In this document: positions 37,280 to 46,011 of the stretch, in pieces
How the letters are laid out: every line of letters begins with the position of its first letter
Position numbering within the stretch: position 1 is the first letter of the stretch
Source of the DNA: an uncultured Cyclobacteriaceae bacterium
Lineage (GTDB): Bacteria > Bacteroidota > Bacteroidia > Cytophagales > Cyclobacteriaceae
Assembly: GCA_947492745.1 (NCBI GenBank)
Contig: CANLOE010000021.1
Span: 1-64,000, forward strand
Direction: 5' to 3'
Length of the DNA stretch: 64,000 bases
Made by a program: the position numbers and the translations under genes
Notes under the pieces: generated by a model
What the model was told of the DNA's origin: nothing
Seen by the model: the letters and a program-made list of their open reading frames with translations, nothing else
Databases searched by the model: none

Positions 37280-38395
37280 TCATGCCGCATATAATTCCAA
37301 TAAGCGGTCAGCTATGGCATCCCAGTTAAAAACGGAACGCGTCATCTGCCGTGCATTATCGGAAAGTATCTGTAAGGTCCCTTTCTGATAGTGTTCCTCC
37401 ATTCTTTTCATAGCACTGGTAATGCCATCGACAGAATTGGGCCGCACACTGATACCCGCATTGAAATCGTCGATATAGTCTTCAACATTTGTCCTTTCGG
37501 TCACTAAACAGGGTTTGCCCAGTGCTGCCGCTTCTACCACGGCCGTCGGCATACCTTCGAACCGTGAGGTATGAAGGAATATATCCATATTAGCAATCAG
37601 GTTCAGTTTCTCTTGACCGAACCTAGCCCCATAGAAGCGAACTTTCTCTTCCAATCCGTACTCACTGACAACCTGCTCTAAGGCCTCCCTGTCCACCCCA
37701 TCCCCAACAAGCCACAGCATACCCTTTCCTCCCTGATTTATGTAATTATAAAATGCTTTTAACATCAAATCCAAACCTTTGTGGTCGATGGCCAAGCGTC
37801 CACAGAAACCGAACACAGGTCCTTTTTTTTGCAAAGGACTGAAATCAAAGCTTATGTCCTCCATATTCTGTCCATTGGGTACAATACACTGCTTACCGGA
37901 CAGGTCTAGCATGCGCTTCAGGCTCTGTTCTTCGCTGAGACCGCTCAGTTGTACTGTCTTGGCATGACGCAGGAGGTAGGATTCGAAATAAGAGAAATAT
38001 ACTTTCTTTATTTGTTTGTTTTTTTTCATGGCCTGTTCGTTATAAGGTCCATGTGGGGTAAACACATAGGCAATCCGTCGCCGCACTAAAAACCGCGCTA
38101 CTGAGAAAAACGCAGGAATAAAAGCTCCATGTAAGTGAAAAACCGTCCCCGAAGGCAATCGGTCCAACTGTTTTTTGAAACGGGTATCAAGGGCAAAGGG
38201 TAGTTTTTGCCTTTGAAAAAAATGAGTAGTATAGTTTCTCGGTATGGTCTCTGATTCCGGGTCGGGAGTAATGCCCCAGAGTTCTACCAAGTGCCCTTTG
38301 CGTTGTTGTCCCATGACCAAGTTATGAACTATTTTGTTCACTCCGTTCATCCGGTCGGGGTTTCCCTTGCCCAGAAGTAAGTGTATGATGTGCAT
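37280..38395 (-). CDS. GT4 family glycosyltransferase
   Basis: 371 residues. N-terminal glycine-rich acceptor region (HIIHLLLGKGNPDRMNGVNKI) and C-terminal donor region with FCGRLAIDHKGLDLMLKAF and HTSRFEGMPTAVVEAAALGKPCLV (E-x7-E). Typical GT4. One of three such enzymes in the cluster, so together with the WecA domain the repeat unit probably has at least four sugars. It lies 34 bp after the flippase gene. Confidence 0.88.
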   Translation of the reverse strand: MHIIHLLLGKGNPDRMNGVNKIVHNLVMGQQRKGHLVELWGITPDPESETIPRNYTTHFFQRQKLPFALDTRFKKQLDRLPSGTVFHLHGAFIPAFFSVARFLVRRRIAYVFTPHGPYNEQAMKKNKQIKKVYFSYFESYLLRHAKTVQLSGLSEEQSLKRMLDLSGKQCIVPNGQNMEDISFDFSPLQKKGPVFGFCGRLAIDHKGLDLMLKAFYNYINQGGKGMLWLVGDGVDREALEQVVSEYGLEEKVRFYGARFGQEKLNLIANMDIFLHTSRFEGMPTAVVEAAALGKPCLVTERTNVEDYIDDFNAGISVRPNSVDGITSAMKRMEEHYQKGTLQILSDNARQMTRSVFNWDAIADRLLELYAA

Positions 38396-38428
38396 TGATT
38401 TTTATCTTAAGTGTTCAAAAAAGGTTAT

Positions 38429-39745
38429 CTATGGCACCCTATCTTCGATAGGTGATAATCCTTGCGAAACATACCGTCTGGCCTTGGTCCAGTATCGGAA
38501 CCAAACCCAGAGTACCAGTACGATGAGTAGCTGCACTGCCATAAGTCCTGTCATCGCTCCCCATAACCCCCAAAACCGAACCAGTGGCCAAGCTAGGGAC
38601 GATGCCATTACAGCTCCTACGATATTGGCCAGAAAGATACCGCTGTTCTTTTCTATGGTCCTAATGGCTATTCTTAGGGGTATCGCCAGGAACACTATGA
38701 AGTAGTGCACCGCGAAACATTGCAATACCGTGGACTGTCCCTCTTCGGTAACTCCATATACCCAGTACATCAGCGGTGCGGCAAAGGCAAAAAGCAATGA
38801 TCCCGTGGCGAGAACTATCACTCCGGATTTCCAGCTTATCTCCATCAGGTATTTTTTCAAGCGTTCCATTCCTTTTTGATGTAGCTGTAGCGAAGCTCTG
38901 GAGGGTATATAGTTTTCCAAAGTAAGAAACAACACATGGAGGATGCCCATGATATTCTGGGCCATTTTCAGTAAACCTACACTGGCATTTCCCAAAACAG
39001 CCCCCGACGCCAAAAAGAAGACATTGCCCGTCATCCATTGTACGACCGATGTGGCCATCAGCCAGCGTGCAAAGACAAAGTGCCTCATTGCTTCTTCCCA
39101 CAACCCGTTCACATCGTTCTTCTTCCAAAATGAACCCCTTGATACCAAGAACAACATACCGATACTGCCTATCGAAAAAGCTCCCACAGCCAAGTAGACC
39201 ATATCCCACAGGGATACACTGCCGTCAGTACCGAAGAAAAGCACGGCTATCTGTAATACGTAAACCAGCGTACTGATAAAGGATATCCTATTCAAATCAC
39301 CGGTGATATAGCTCAATTTTCTAAGAAAATCATAGCTGAGATAGACCATGGTCAATAGGGAAAGCCCAAAATACAGACTAGTGCCCAAGGTCGGTAACCC
39401 AAAAATATCCTTTAGGCCGATACTCAAAATAAAGAGCAATCCTCCGCAGAGGAACATACTCATGATGTGCAAGATGGCCACTTTACGTAGGTACTCGTTT
39501 CGGCCCGAACCTTCTTCGTACTTTCCAAAAAAGGTCTGTAGCGGGGATACGATGAAAGCTTGATGCAGATTTACGAAATACTGCAAGAGCATCCATAAAA
39601 TCATAAACGTACCGTAGTTCTCCATACCCATCTTCCTCGCCATGAGTATACCCACCAGGAAATTCCCCCCGCTGACCACGCCCTGCTCCACAAAAGGTTT
39701 CACCTTTTGTAATGGGCTGCTCCTGAGTAGGGAGAGGTCAAGCAT
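38429..39745 (-). CDS. Polysaccharide flippase (Wzx/MATE-like)
   Basis: 438 residues with about twelve hydrophobic helices (for example GGLLFILSIGLKDIFGL, VLFFGTDGSVSLWDMVYLAV, LWGAMTGLMAVQLLIVLVLW). The protein opens MLDLSLLRSSPLQKVKPFVEQGVVSGG, close to the first helix pattern of MOP-superfamily exporters. It would flip lipid-linked repeat units across the inner membrane. Its start overlaps the Wzc gene end by 8 bp, so translation is coupled. Confidence 0.85.
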   Translation of the reverse strand: MLDLSLLRSSPLQKVKPFVEQGVVSGGNFLVGILMARKMGMENYGTFMILWMLLQYFVNLHQAFIVSPLQTFFGKYEEGSGRNEYLRKVAILHIMSMFLCGGLLFILSIGLKDIFGLPTLGTSLYFGLSLLTMVYLSYDFLRKLSYITGDLNRISFISTLVYVLQIAVLFFGTDGSVSLWDMVYLAVGAFSIGSIGMLFLVSRGSFWKKNDVNGLWEEAMRHFVFARWLMATSVVQWMTGNVFFLASGAVLGNASVGLLKMAQNIMGILHVLFLTLENYIPSRASLQLHQKGMERLKKYLMEISWKSGVIVLATGSLLFAFAAPLMYWVYGVTEEGQSTVLQCFAVHYFIVFLAIPLRIAIRTIEKNSGIFLANIVGAVMASSLAWPLVRFWGLWGAMTGLMAVQLLIVLVLWVWFRYWTKARRYVSQGLSPIEDRVP

Positions 39746-42068
39746 TCCAGCCTTGCTTTCGGTTCAGGAACTCTGAGACCCTTATCCAGATGCGACTGAA
39801 AAATTTATAACTGTTTTTGCCATCGCCCATATAATAACCGCTATAGTAGCGTGCTACAGATGTACCATTGAGTATCATGGATATGTTGATGATACCATAC
39901 TCCTCCTGTAACAGCAGTGGATTGGCCAGTAAACGACGATTGGTCATGTTGGCACGAACCACATACAAATTGAGATCACTATTTTTCATAATCGGTATGG
40001 TGTCCACTGTCATTCCGGAAGGCGAAGTATCATAAATGAGCACATCGTAACCTTCTTTCAATGCTTCTATTGCTGGGCCGCTATCACTGAATGCCAACAC
40101 AGTAGCATGCGCTTTTTCTGTTTTTCCAGAGGCTATGAAGTCTACGTTATGGACATCGGTTTTCTGAATGATGTCCTCTCTAGAGGCATCTCCATTAAGG
40201 TACTCCACCATTCCCGTCCGGTTGGAGGTATTGAACAAGCTGTGCATACTGGGTTTGCGTATATCAAAATCGACCAGAAGTACCTTCCATCCCAGATCGC
40301 TCAGTGTTTTGGACAAATGGTAGGCAACAAAGGTCTTGCCTTCGTTCTGTACTGTGGAACTGATGCAGACCGCTTGTCCTTTCTGTATCTTCCTTTTAAT
40401 GATAAGCGTTGCTGCCATGGAAGATAAAGCTTCCTGACAATGACGGTGCAGCTTAGAGTATATGGGCAATACCCCTACGACAGGCAGTTCCAAGTGAGAT
40501 TCCAACTCTTCTCTTGATCCTACGATGGGCTTGAGATAGTCCAGTAGATAGGAGATGAACACACTCACGGCAATACTCACTAAACCGATAATGATCAATA
40601 TAAAGGTACGGCTAGGGGTCGTACTGTATTTAGGGAGTTCTGCCTCGCTGATTACTCGATGAAAGGATACGCGTGCTTTGCTCAGGATTTCCGCTTCCAA
40701 TTTTTTTTCGGCCAGAAAGGAGTACATTTTCTCCTTTAGCCTGAACCTCCGCTCCAAATCAATAAGCCGACGTTCTTTTTCGGGAAGAGACTCAAATTTC
40801 TGCAACGCATCGGCGATGGCTTTCCGAATACTTTCTTTTTCCTCCTTGATAGAACGGAGTGTATTGTCAATACTCTCCTTCAGCAATTGTGTCAGTTCTG
40901 AAATCTGTTCTTTCATACTGATGATGAGATTGTTCTGAGGTTGTAGCTTTAGGAGCTGCTTCCCTTTCTCTAGCTTTAACTTATTGAGACTGCTCAGACG
41001 GTCTATAAAAACGGGGTCCAGTACGGATTCGTAATTGGGGGCGATGATAGCATCATCGGCATTGTTCTTGAGGTGTTCGGCTATCCGTATGACTTCTTCT
41101 TCTTTTATCTTCAGACCTACGGCCTGAAGCTCCAGCTGACTGACTTTGTTGATACCGGCCTGAGTCTCCTGTCGGGTATTGATGATTCCGAAGTTCCGTT
41201 TGAAATTAGCAATATCCATCTCTGCGGCCTTTAACTCTGCATCGACGAGTTTCAGTTCCTTTTTGATAAAGTCAACCGTATTCTTTGCCGCTCTTTCCTT
41301 GAAGCTGATTCCGTCCTCGATGTAGGTATGAGCATGTGCATTGACAAAGGCTTGTGCTTTTTCGGGAATTTCGTGCTTGTAGGAAAAATAAATAATATCT
41401 ATCTCCTTATCGGGGCTTCTGACAAAGAAATTCTCATTACCGAACTGCGTGGCCAGATTTTCATAGGTACGGAAGTAGACTTCAAAATTTCCCGAAAGTA
41501 AAAGGCGCTTCTTATCGCTATCGATAAAATCTTTGTTGACCGTGATTTTGAAAACGAAACCATTGCCCTGCACCGTACTGTCGAAAGCTCCTTGTACCGT
41601 GCCTACTTGAGCGATAGTAGGTGCCGATAGCGTGAAGTCCTTTCCATTTGTAGAGCTCACTATAAAAGCATGGTCAAAGTAGCTACTGTCCATCTGGATG
41701 ACCTCCACTAGAAAGGGACGTTCCTTATACAGTTCTATGGTCTTTATCTTGCCTTTCCTAAAGTACTCCACGGAAAAATCGAGTTTTTTCAGTGTCTGGA
41801 TAATCAGGGACTTGGAACGGATGAGTTCTACCTCATTAGCGGTCTTATTACCTTGAGCAAATATATCGAAGCTTTTGTAGAGACTCATATCGGATACACC
41901 ATGATTGGTATTATCCAGTTTGATGATGGTAGTGGCCTCATATACGGGTTTTCGATAATAACTTGCCTTGAAAGCAAGTACGAGACCGATACTACAGCAA
42001 GCTACTATCAGGTACCAGCGCTTTAATAGCGGTCGTAATAACCGAAATATTTCGTTAGGATTTCTCAT
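39738..42068 (-). CDS. Wzc-type polysaccharide co-polymerase / BY-kinase
   Basis: 776 residues. N-terminal Wzz domain with a first transmembrane helix (YLIVACCSIGLVLAFKASYY), a periplasmic coiled coil (about 255-450), GNVR-like region and a second helix (FILIIIGLVSIAVSVFISYLL). The cytoplasmic kinase domain follows: Walker A SSTVQNEGKTF, Walker A' VDFDIRKPSMHSLF and Walker B VLIYDTSPSG. The C-terminus is Tyr-rich (ARYYSGYYMGDGKNSYKFF), as expected for autophosphorylation. It controls chain length and export together with the Wza domain encoded directly upstream. All key motifs are present. Confidence 0.92.
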   Translation of the reverse strand: MRNPNEIFRLLRPLLKRWYLIVACCSIGLVLAFKASYYRKPVYEATTIIKLDNTNHGVSDMSLYKSFDIFAQGNKTANEVELIRSKSLIIQTLKKLDFSVEYFRKGKIKTIELYKERPFLVEVIQMDSSYFDHAFIVSSTNGKDFTLSAPTIAQVGTVQGAFDSTVQGNGFVFKITVNKDFIDSDKKRLLLSGNFEVYFRTYENLATQFGNENFFVRSPDKEIDIIYFSYKHEIPEKAQAFVNAHAHTYIEDGISFKERAAKNTVDFIKKELKLVDAELKAAEMDIANFKRNFGIINTRQETQAGINKVSQLELQAVGLKIKEEEVIRIAEHLKNNADDAIIAPNYESVLDPVFIDRLSSLNKLKLEKGKQLLKLQPQNNLIISMKEQISELTQLLKESIDNTLRSIKEEKESIRKAIADALQKFESLPEKERRLIDLERRFRLKEKMYSFLAEKKLEAEILSKARVSFHRVISEAELPKYSTTPSRTFILIIIGLVSIAVSVFISYLLDYLKPIVGSREELESHLELPVVGVLPIYSKLHRHCQEALSSMAATLIIKRKIQKGQAVCISSTVQNEGKTFVAYHLSKTLSDLGWKVLLVDFDIRKPSMHSLFNTSNRTGMVEYLNGDASREDIIQKTDVHNVDFIASGKTEKAHATVLAFSDSGPAIEALKEGYDVLIYDTSPSGMTVDTIPIMKNSDLNLYVVRANMTNRRLLANPLLLQEEYGIINISMILNGTSVARYYSGYYMGDGKNSYKFFSRIWIRVSEFLNRKQGWNA

Positions 42069-42089
42069 AGATTTTTGAATACCGCTATT

Positions 42090-43838
42090 TTACCTTACTG
42101 TTGAGAGGAAAATGGCCAATGCCGAAACGATGCCTACAAAAGGGACCGCTTTTTGTGAGGCATTATCAAAACGTTTGGCCCGTCGTGAAGGTATGTACAC
42201 CACGTCTTCGGGATAAATCTGTATATCCGAAGCTCCCATGTTTTTTAGGTACCTCATATCAGCAATCGTAAGGTCGGGTATGGCGGGATTTCCTCTTAAA
42301 ATCTGTACAGAGGAAGTTTTTGCATAATGAGTAATGCCCCCTGAGAGGCCTATCAACTTTGTCAGTGGTATACTTTGGCGCTCTATGCTGTATACTCCGG
42401 GCTTTTCCACTTCTCCACTAATGGTTACTTCCAGATTGATTACCTTCAGGGTAATCTGAGGTGAGGTGACGTATTCGCTATAGCTGTTTTCCAAAAATTC
42501 TTCTGCTTCTTTGAGGCTCATTCCTCCGATGTGTATCTCTCCTATCATGGGCAACAATGCATTTCCGTTTTGATCGATAGTCACCCATTTACCTTGCTCC
42601 GGGTCTTTGCCGATGGCCACAAAGACCGAACCGATACTCAAATCAGGATGATCCCATACACTGAGTGATAGCTGGTCACCTGCCATCAACCGATGTTCGT
42701 ACTGATAGGACTCGTATGTTGTGCCTTCCTCTTTTCCCGTATAGCCTTTAGGATCATATAGATTCTGAGCACAAGAGTTGATAATAATACCAACGAACAC
42801 AAAGGATAGGGTCCTTTTAGCCATTATGGGCTTTTTGACGATGAACAATAGCATGACCATCAACAACATCGCTCCCGCTAAAAGTAATAGCCCGTAGATA
42901 GGGGCGTACACTATCTCTGAAAGCAACAGTTCGGTAACAATAAAGATGAGGTTGGCTCCTGCCATGGCCAAGACCGTTTGCGAACGATTCAGTCCCAATT
43001 CCTGACAGCGATGATGCAAGTGATTCTTGTCACCTTTCAAAGGAGAGACTCCGTTGGACAAACGGATAATGATGACCCTGATGGTATCCGTAAGTATGAG
43101 TGTCAATGTCAATACTACGAACAATGGCCCCGACAAGATCCATTCCTGACTCTGTAGGGGTGTCGTGTTCCATGCTTTGAGTGCCAAAAAAGTGATGATG
43201 AGACCGCAGGTCAGTGAACCGGCATCACCCATAAATACTTTAGCAGGGGCAAAATTAAATACAAGAAAACCCAGAATAGCCCCCATGGTAGCTATGCCGA
43301 TGGTCGCAAAGAACAACTGTCCTTCACAATAAAGGTAGGTACTCAAGGCTCCAAGTATAACCGTACCTATCGTGCCCGCAAGACCATCTACTCCATCGAT
43401 AAGGTTAAAGGCATTGATCAGGAACAATGCTCCGACAAATGTAATCCCATAATTCAGACTGATGGCGATTACCGTGGTTCCGAACAAGGGTATATACAGG
43501 TCGTATCCTATCATCAACATACCGATGGCCACCCCTTGAAAGGCGAGCTTCTTATAGGGACTCATATCATAACGATCATCCAGATAGCCTCCAAATACGA
43601 TAATACACGTGCTGCATAGAAAGAGTATTACTTCACTATTTCCGACAATTAGAGCATGGATTATCAAGGTAGTACTAAAAGCCAAGAATATACCAATGCC
43701 TCCCAAGACAGGTATTTTTCTCGGTTCCTGTCTATTTTCCCCCCCCAAAGCATACATACCGATACTCTTTCCCAGTGCAATGAGACGTGGCATAACAAGA
43801 ATGGCCACCAAAAACGAAATAAAAAAAATGCGCTCCAT
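42090..43838 (-). CDS. WecA/MraY-type sugar-phosphate transferase fused to Wza-like export lipoprotein
   Basis: 582 residues from ATG 43838, which has a clear Shine-Dalgarno (AAGGAG 5 nt upstream); the open frame runs 32 codons further without support. The first 338 residues are a polytopic UDP-sugar:undecaprenyl-phosphate transferase with GGYLDDRYD, NAFNLIDGVDGLAG, VFMGDAGSL and NHLHHR. Next, in the same frame, comes MAKRTLSFVFVGIIINSC (ATG at 42824), a complete lipoprotein signal with lipobox, then a polysaccharide-export domain (YEHRLMAGDQLSLSVWD) and SLBB (ISGEVEKPGVYSIERQ). Usually these are two proteins in two membranes. Either a true fusion cut at the lipobox, or two genes joined by a frameshift: a TAA in the neighbouring frame overlaps ATGGCTAA at the junction. 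Confidence 0.85.
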   Translation of the reverse strand: MERIFFISFLVAILVMPRLIALGKSIGMYALGGENRQEPRKIPVLGGIGIFLAFSTTLIIHALIVGNSEVILFLCSTCIIVFGGYLDDRYDMSPYKKLAFQGVAIGMLMIGYDLYIPLFGTTVIAISLNYGITFVGALFLINAFNLIDGVDGLAGTIGTVILGALSTYLYCEGQLFFATIGIATMGAILGFLVFNFAPAKVFMGDAGSLTCGLIITFLALKAWNTTPLQSQEWILSGPLFVVLTLTLILTDTIRVIIIRLSNGVSPLKGDKNHLHHRCQELGLNRSQTVLAMAGANLIFIVTELLLSEIVYAPIYGLLLLAGAMLLMVMLLFIVKKPIMAKRTLSFVFVGIIINSCAQNLYDPKGYTGKEEGTTYESYQYEHRLMAGDQLSLSVWDHPDLSIGSVFVAIGKDPEQGKWVTIDQNGNALLPMIGEIHIGGMSLKEAEEFLENSYSEYVTSPQITLKVINLEVTISGEVEKPGVYSIERQSIPLTKLIGLSGGITHYAKTSSVQILRGNPAIPDLTIADMRYLKNMGASDIQIYPEDVVYIPSRRAKRFDNASQKAVPFVGIVSALAIFLSTVR

Positions 43839-43967
43839 GTTCTCCTTTTTTTTAATGTTAACAGTTGATACTATGCTGGGTCGCAACCCATTAGGTTTAT
43901 CATTTTTTAAGGAGGTCAAATCAGTTATGATCATGTTCAGAAGGAGTATTGTTCCCGCTCAACATTT

Positions 43968-43975
43968 CAAAAGTA
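43968..43975 (-). promoter_or_regulatory. Candidate -7 box for the exopolysaccharide cluster
   Basis: On the minus strand TACTTTTG fits TAnnTTTG. A perfect 12-bp palindrome, GGTCGATCGACC (44006-44017), lies about 30 bp upstream of it and could be an operator. No TTTG sits exactly 19 nt upstream. Confidence 0.4.
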
Positions 43976-44017
43976 AGGATTACCTCATCGTGTTTACTCA
44001 ATTTTGGTCGATCGACC

Positions 44018-44531
44018 TTTCTGTAAAGACGAATGGTAGTGAATAAAGAACGATTGGAAAAAATAGCGGCATCGGACAGAATAGCTATCCCATCTGCTTG
44101 TTCACCGCCCTAAACCCACACAACAAGTTTCATAATACGAAAAAAAACGGTAATAAGATAGTGCATCTTATGAGATAATCAGAGTATTTTTATACCGGTC
44201 AACTATATTTCATCCAGCAGGCGTAGCTTAATCGTACATCACTCTAATAATCAATCATTTCCGCTTGGAACTTTCTTTTAAAATTAATTGGCGATAACTC
44301 TTTTTCATTTGCCGCAGTCGATAACTGCATTTTTTCTGTTCTTAAGATTCTTTTCCTTCTCAAGGCAAATCGATTCCATTACTGAGAAGGTTTGCTCGAC
44401 CCTTCGTCCAAACTCGGCCTTAGCGATAAGGACAGGAAGAAGGTCAAAAGGCATCAAATCAGTCTCAGAGTTTTTTTTTTGTAAATACAATTGATTTTGG
44501 CTGAGGTTTATGAGAGCAGCCCCATGCACTC
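44018..44531. other. Non-coding gap upstream of the cluster
   Basis: No supported gene. A 74-codon minus frame at 44305-44529 contains a stretch faintly like a transposase end but has no start signal or family match I trust. Confidence 0.35.
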
Positions 44532-44544
44532 AAAGACCATTTTA

Positions 44545-44714
44545 ACCTGGATCATGCGTTGGAACTTCGTAACGAGGGTTTAAACAGCAATACATCAGGG
44601 AGTTTTATTGGATTTAGCATAGTACCGCTATGGTGAATCCAATAAACGTAGTGCAACGACCGGCTTGCAGCTATTTAGATCCGCAGTAGATTTTTCAATG
44701 CATAACCACCTAGT
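44545..44714 (+). mobile_element. Family B' element nested in D
   Basis: ACCTGGATCATGCG to a degraded right end near ACCTAGT. The hairpin is CATAGTACCGCTATG. The right flank no longer matches the left TTA. Confidence 0.7.
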
Positions 44715-44719
44715 TTTAA

Positions 44720-44889
44720 ACCCAAAACTATCAATGGCCTGCCTATTCCGAACATAAATTGCTTCAAGATAAGCGGTTTTACACTACGGTAGGTGCGTCA
44801 CCTTAGTGATACAAAGGCCTCCTCTCCCAAACCACTGATTTTATTACTCTTTATGTTCTCATCACAAAATCCTATCGATCAATTGGGGT
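44720..44889 (-). mobile_element. Family C element nested in D
   Basis: 170 bp, ACCCAAAACTATCAATGG to CTATCGATCAATTGGGGT. Flanks are TAA and CAA, so one base of the target copy has changed. Confidence 0.75.
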
Positions 44890-45043
44890 CAAAGGAACCT
44901 TTCACTTTTATACATATGTATTGATATCCCAGGGACACACGGAATCCTCGGAAGAACAATAGTTATCTCAAGTTCAGCATGTCCTACATCAGGCTCATTT
45001 CTTAGGTACTTTTCCTAGCGCATAATTTCAAAACGGTCCCTTA

Positions 45044-45265
45044 GATACTGTTTTAAACTGTATCTTTTTCTTTCTTATGTACTTCTTTCGGTGCCTGATT
45101 TCGTTGAAATTTCCGCTAGCTAGCGCGATATGCTATCTTTGTCAATGGCTCACGCGGCAGACCGGTCCCTTCACTGATAATGCCCTCGGGGCATTCTTTT
45201 AACGCTCGGTCCTATCCAAAATAAGTGATCATAAATTCTAAAATAATATCTTCAAAACAGTCTCT
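45044..45265 (+). mobile_element. Family D element, 222-bp subtype, abutting the LytTR gene
   Basis: GATACTGTTTTAAACTG to TTCAAAACAGTCTCT, TA on both sides. Almost identical to 25704-25925. On the minus strand its last base completes the stop codon of the LytTR gene (TA target plus A). Confidence 0.9.
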
Positions 45266-45990
45266 TATATCAGGTTGATTTTTTGCATGAGCGACTCGCG
45301 ATTTGCACGGCTCACGGGTATGACCTTATTCTTGATCAGGAGATTGTAATCTTCGATATCCACGATTTTCTCCAGATTAACGATGAATGAACGGTGTACT
45401 TTCAAAAAGCGTTTTTTGTTCAACTTGGTCTCGATATTTTTCATGGTAGAATGGACGATATAGCCTTTGTCCTTTGTATTGAATACGGCATAATCACCTT
45501 TGGCCTCTACATAATATATATCTTCATCCAGTATTCGGATAAGTCTTGAATCCACCTTGACATACAGGTGGTTGTTTTCCATGATACTGCCTTCTTCCGT
45601 TTTCAATGCCTTTACTTTTTTGAAATTGCTCATGGCAATCTCTAGTGCCGCATGGATATCTTTCATCCCATACGGTTTCACAATGTAACCGAAAGGGCTG
45701 GTCTCGCTGGCTCTTTTGAGCGTGGTAGGGTCGGCAAAGGCGGTAGTAAATATATAAGGGATGTTATACGCGCTTTGTATATCGGCAGCAAGGCCTATCC
45801 CGTCTTTTTCACCTTTCAATTGTATGTCCAATAGTGCAATATCAACTTCGCCCTCTCTTTCCTGTAACAGTTTCATCGCTTTGTCCGCAGACTCTGCCAA
45901 ACCAGCGACTTGATGATTGAGACATTCCAGTATTTCGTGTAGGCTACTCGCTATCGAAGGGTCATCCTCCACAATCAGTATATTGTACAT
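45265..45990 (-). CDS. LytTR-family response regulator
   Basis: 241 residues. Receiver domain (1-120) with acidic pair VEDD, phospho-Asp in ALLDIQLKG and Lys in YIVKPYG. A short linker is followed by a LytTR DNA-binding domain (about 140-241) with YYVEAKGDYAVF and FLKVHRSFIVNLEKI. Binds direct repeats upstream of target genes once phosphorylated. It is the last gene of the FIST/kinase/regulator unit, 21 bp after the hybrid regulator. The neighbouring exopolysaccharide cluster on the same strand is a plausible target. Its stop codon is formed at the edge of a D element, so the ancestral C-terminus might have differed. Confidence 0.92.
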   Translation of the reverse strand: MYNILIVEDDPSIASSLHEILECLNHQVAGLAESADKAMKLLQEREGEVDIALLDIQLKGEKDGIGLAADIQSAYNIPYIFTTAFADPTTLKRASETSPFGYIVKPYGMKDIHAALEIAMSNFKKVKALKTEEGSIMENNHLYVKVDSRLIRILDEDIYYVEAKGDYAVFNTKDKGYIVHSTMKNIETKLNKKRFLKVHRSFIVNLEKIVDIEDYNLLIKNKVIPVSRANRESLMQKINLI

Positions 45991-46011
45991 TTCTATAAAT
46001 TTAGGATGATA

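Larger units (their letters stand above)
44532..45041 (+). mobile_element. Family D element carrying B' and C
   Basis: Left end AAAGACCATTTT, right end AAAACGGTCCCT followed by TA. B' (44545-44714) and C (44720-44889) lie inside. It is directly followed by a second D copy that shares the TA between them. Confidence 0.65.

Noticed and set aside
44305-44529. 74-codon minus-strand frame with a stretch faintly like a transposase C-terminus (GRRVEQTFSVMES)
   Set aside because: The resemblance is too short, there are no inverted ends, and the rest does not fit any IS family I know.
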